64,000 bases of DNA, taken from Muribaculaceae bacterium (GTDB taxonomy: Bacteria; Bacteroidota; Bacteroidia; Bacteroidales; Muribaculaceae). The stretch lies in NCBI GenBank assembly GCA_017462345.1, contig JAFTRI010000036.1, positions 1 to 64,000 on the forward strand. The letters run 5' to 3'. Shown one piece after another: positions 63,482 to 64,000 of this stretch. The number at the start of each line of letters is the position of its first letter. Position 1 is the stretch's first letter. Both the position numbers and the translations under genes were made by a program. The notes beneath the pieces were generated by a model. The model was given only the letters and a program-made list of their open reading frames with translations, did not search any database and was not told the DNA's origin.

Positions 63482-64000
63482 TTAATGTTTGAAGTGGCGT
63501 ATGCCGGTTGTAACCATCGCTATTCCATGTTCATTGCAGAATTGTACAGACTCGTTGTCGCGTACTGATCCTCCTGGTTGTATTACGGCATTTACTCCTG
63601 CCTGGTGAGCGATTTCCACGCAATCGGGGAACGGGAAGAAAGCATCGGAGGCCATTACAGCACCGTTCAGGTCGAATCCGAATGACTGAGCCTTTGCGAT
63701 CGCCTGTTTCAGTGCATCGACGCGAGATGTCTGTCCGATTCCGCTTGCATATAGCTGCCGTCCTTTTGCTAGGACAATAGCGTTGCTTTTACTGTGCTTC
63801 ACGATTTTATTGGCAAAAAGCAGATCGTCTATCTGAGCCTGGTCAACAGCTTTTTCCGTAACTTGTGTAAGGTCTTCGGTGGTTTCTGTTTTCAGGTCAC
63901 GATCCTGAACAAGTGCTCCGTTAAGGATTGAACGGAACTGCTTGCGGGTGGTGTTTGCACTGTGTTGAACGAGAATTATACGGTTTTTCTTCTGTTTCAG
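63482..64000 (-). CDS. purH: PurH, bifunctional AICAR transformylase/IMP cyclohydrolase (3' part)
   Basis: The minus-strand frame runs from the window edge to the TAA at 63482, giving the last 172 residues of PurH. The visible stretch carries the transformylase C-terminus: LKHSKSNAIVLAKGRQ-like VKHSKSNAIVLAKG, GIGQTSRVDALKQAI, GAVMASDAFFPFPDCVEIAHQAGVNAVIQPGGSVRD and HGIAMVTTGIRHFKH. It performs the last two steps of IMP synthesis. The N-terminal cyclohydrolase part lies outside the window. Confidence 0.96.
   Translation of the reverse strand: MKQKKNRIILVQHSANTTRKQFRSILNGALVQDRDLKTETTEDLTQVTEKAVDQAQIDDLLFANKIVKHSKSNAIVLAKGRQLYASGIGQTSRVDALKQAIAKAQSFGFDLNGAVMASDAFFPFPDCVEIAHQAGVNAVIQPGGSVRDNESVQFCNEHGIAMVTTGIRHFKH

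Overview
The window looks like chromosomal DNA of a gut-type Bacteroidales bacterium; Muribaculaceae is my best guess, but this is not proven. Supporting signs are the order purH-mreB-mreC-mreD-mrdA-rodA, a primary sigma factor without region 1.1, promoters of the Bacteroides type (TTG, about 20 bp, TAnnTTTG), BspA-like LRR_5 proteins and a GH13 amylase with type IX-secretion-like C-terminal tails, and SUMF- and SEL1-type envelope proteins. Coding density is high apart from one decayed stretch (28.1-30.25 kb).

Layout. 0-6.1 kb (+): an envelope gene cluster (zinc ribbon-TM-MORN-like protein, three unassigned secreted proteins, a SUMF-fold protein and a calcineurin-like phosphoesterase). 6.2-8.7 kb (+): YtxH and holin-like small membrane proteins, prmA and a small beta-barrel. 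8.77-15.2 kb (+): the leucine operon leuA-leuC-leuD-(second LeuA/CimA-like synthase)-leuB. It is preceded by a promoter, a 20-residue Leu/Ile/Val-rich leader peptide and an intrinsic terminator just before leuA, which together form a transcription attenuator. 15.2-18.6 kb: rpoD (-), then a GntP permease and glycerate kinase (+). 18.7-24.3 kb (-): a second envelope operon, two of whose genes are paralogues of genes in the first cluster. 24.4-24.67 kb (-): a stand-alone structured small RNA unit that also carries a 51-codon ORF. 24.8-28.1 kb (+): a NapH/NapG-like polyferredoxin fusion, a Tat-type ferredoxin-linked aldo/keto reductase and a DUF1893 protein. 28.1-30.25 kb: gene remnants (Fic, XRE antitoxin, IS1182-like).

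30.3-36.4 kb (-): trxB, lolA, ftsK, rpe, dedA and a uracil-DNA-glycosylase-family protein. 36.5-40.6 kb (+): Wza and Wzc exopolysaccharide export proteins and an aquaporin. 40.7-45.6 kb: efp, a membrane pyrophosphatase, an ABC-F ATPase and tRNA-Glu(CUC). 45.7-49.8 kb (-): a CBM9-like protein, a LysE-family exporter and the secreted GH13 amylase. 50.3-57.3 kb (-): two large LRR_5 surface proteins. 57.37-57.64 kb (-): a second structured RNA unit with a 16-codon ORF. 57.7-64 kb (-): rodA, mrdA, mreD, mreC, mreB and the 3' end of purH, the rod-shape and wall-elongation cluster.

Most interesting: (1) the leu attenuator; (2) two minus-strand structured RNA units of about 255-260 nt, each with a terminal stem and a Shine-Dalgarno-led small ORF beginning MK(K)AF, in a phylum that rarely uses Shine-Dalgarno sequences; (3) the two paralogous, undescribed envelope gene sets; (4) a polyferredoxin with a twin-arginine signal buried in its middle. 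No CRISPR array, rRNA or intact mobile element was seen.
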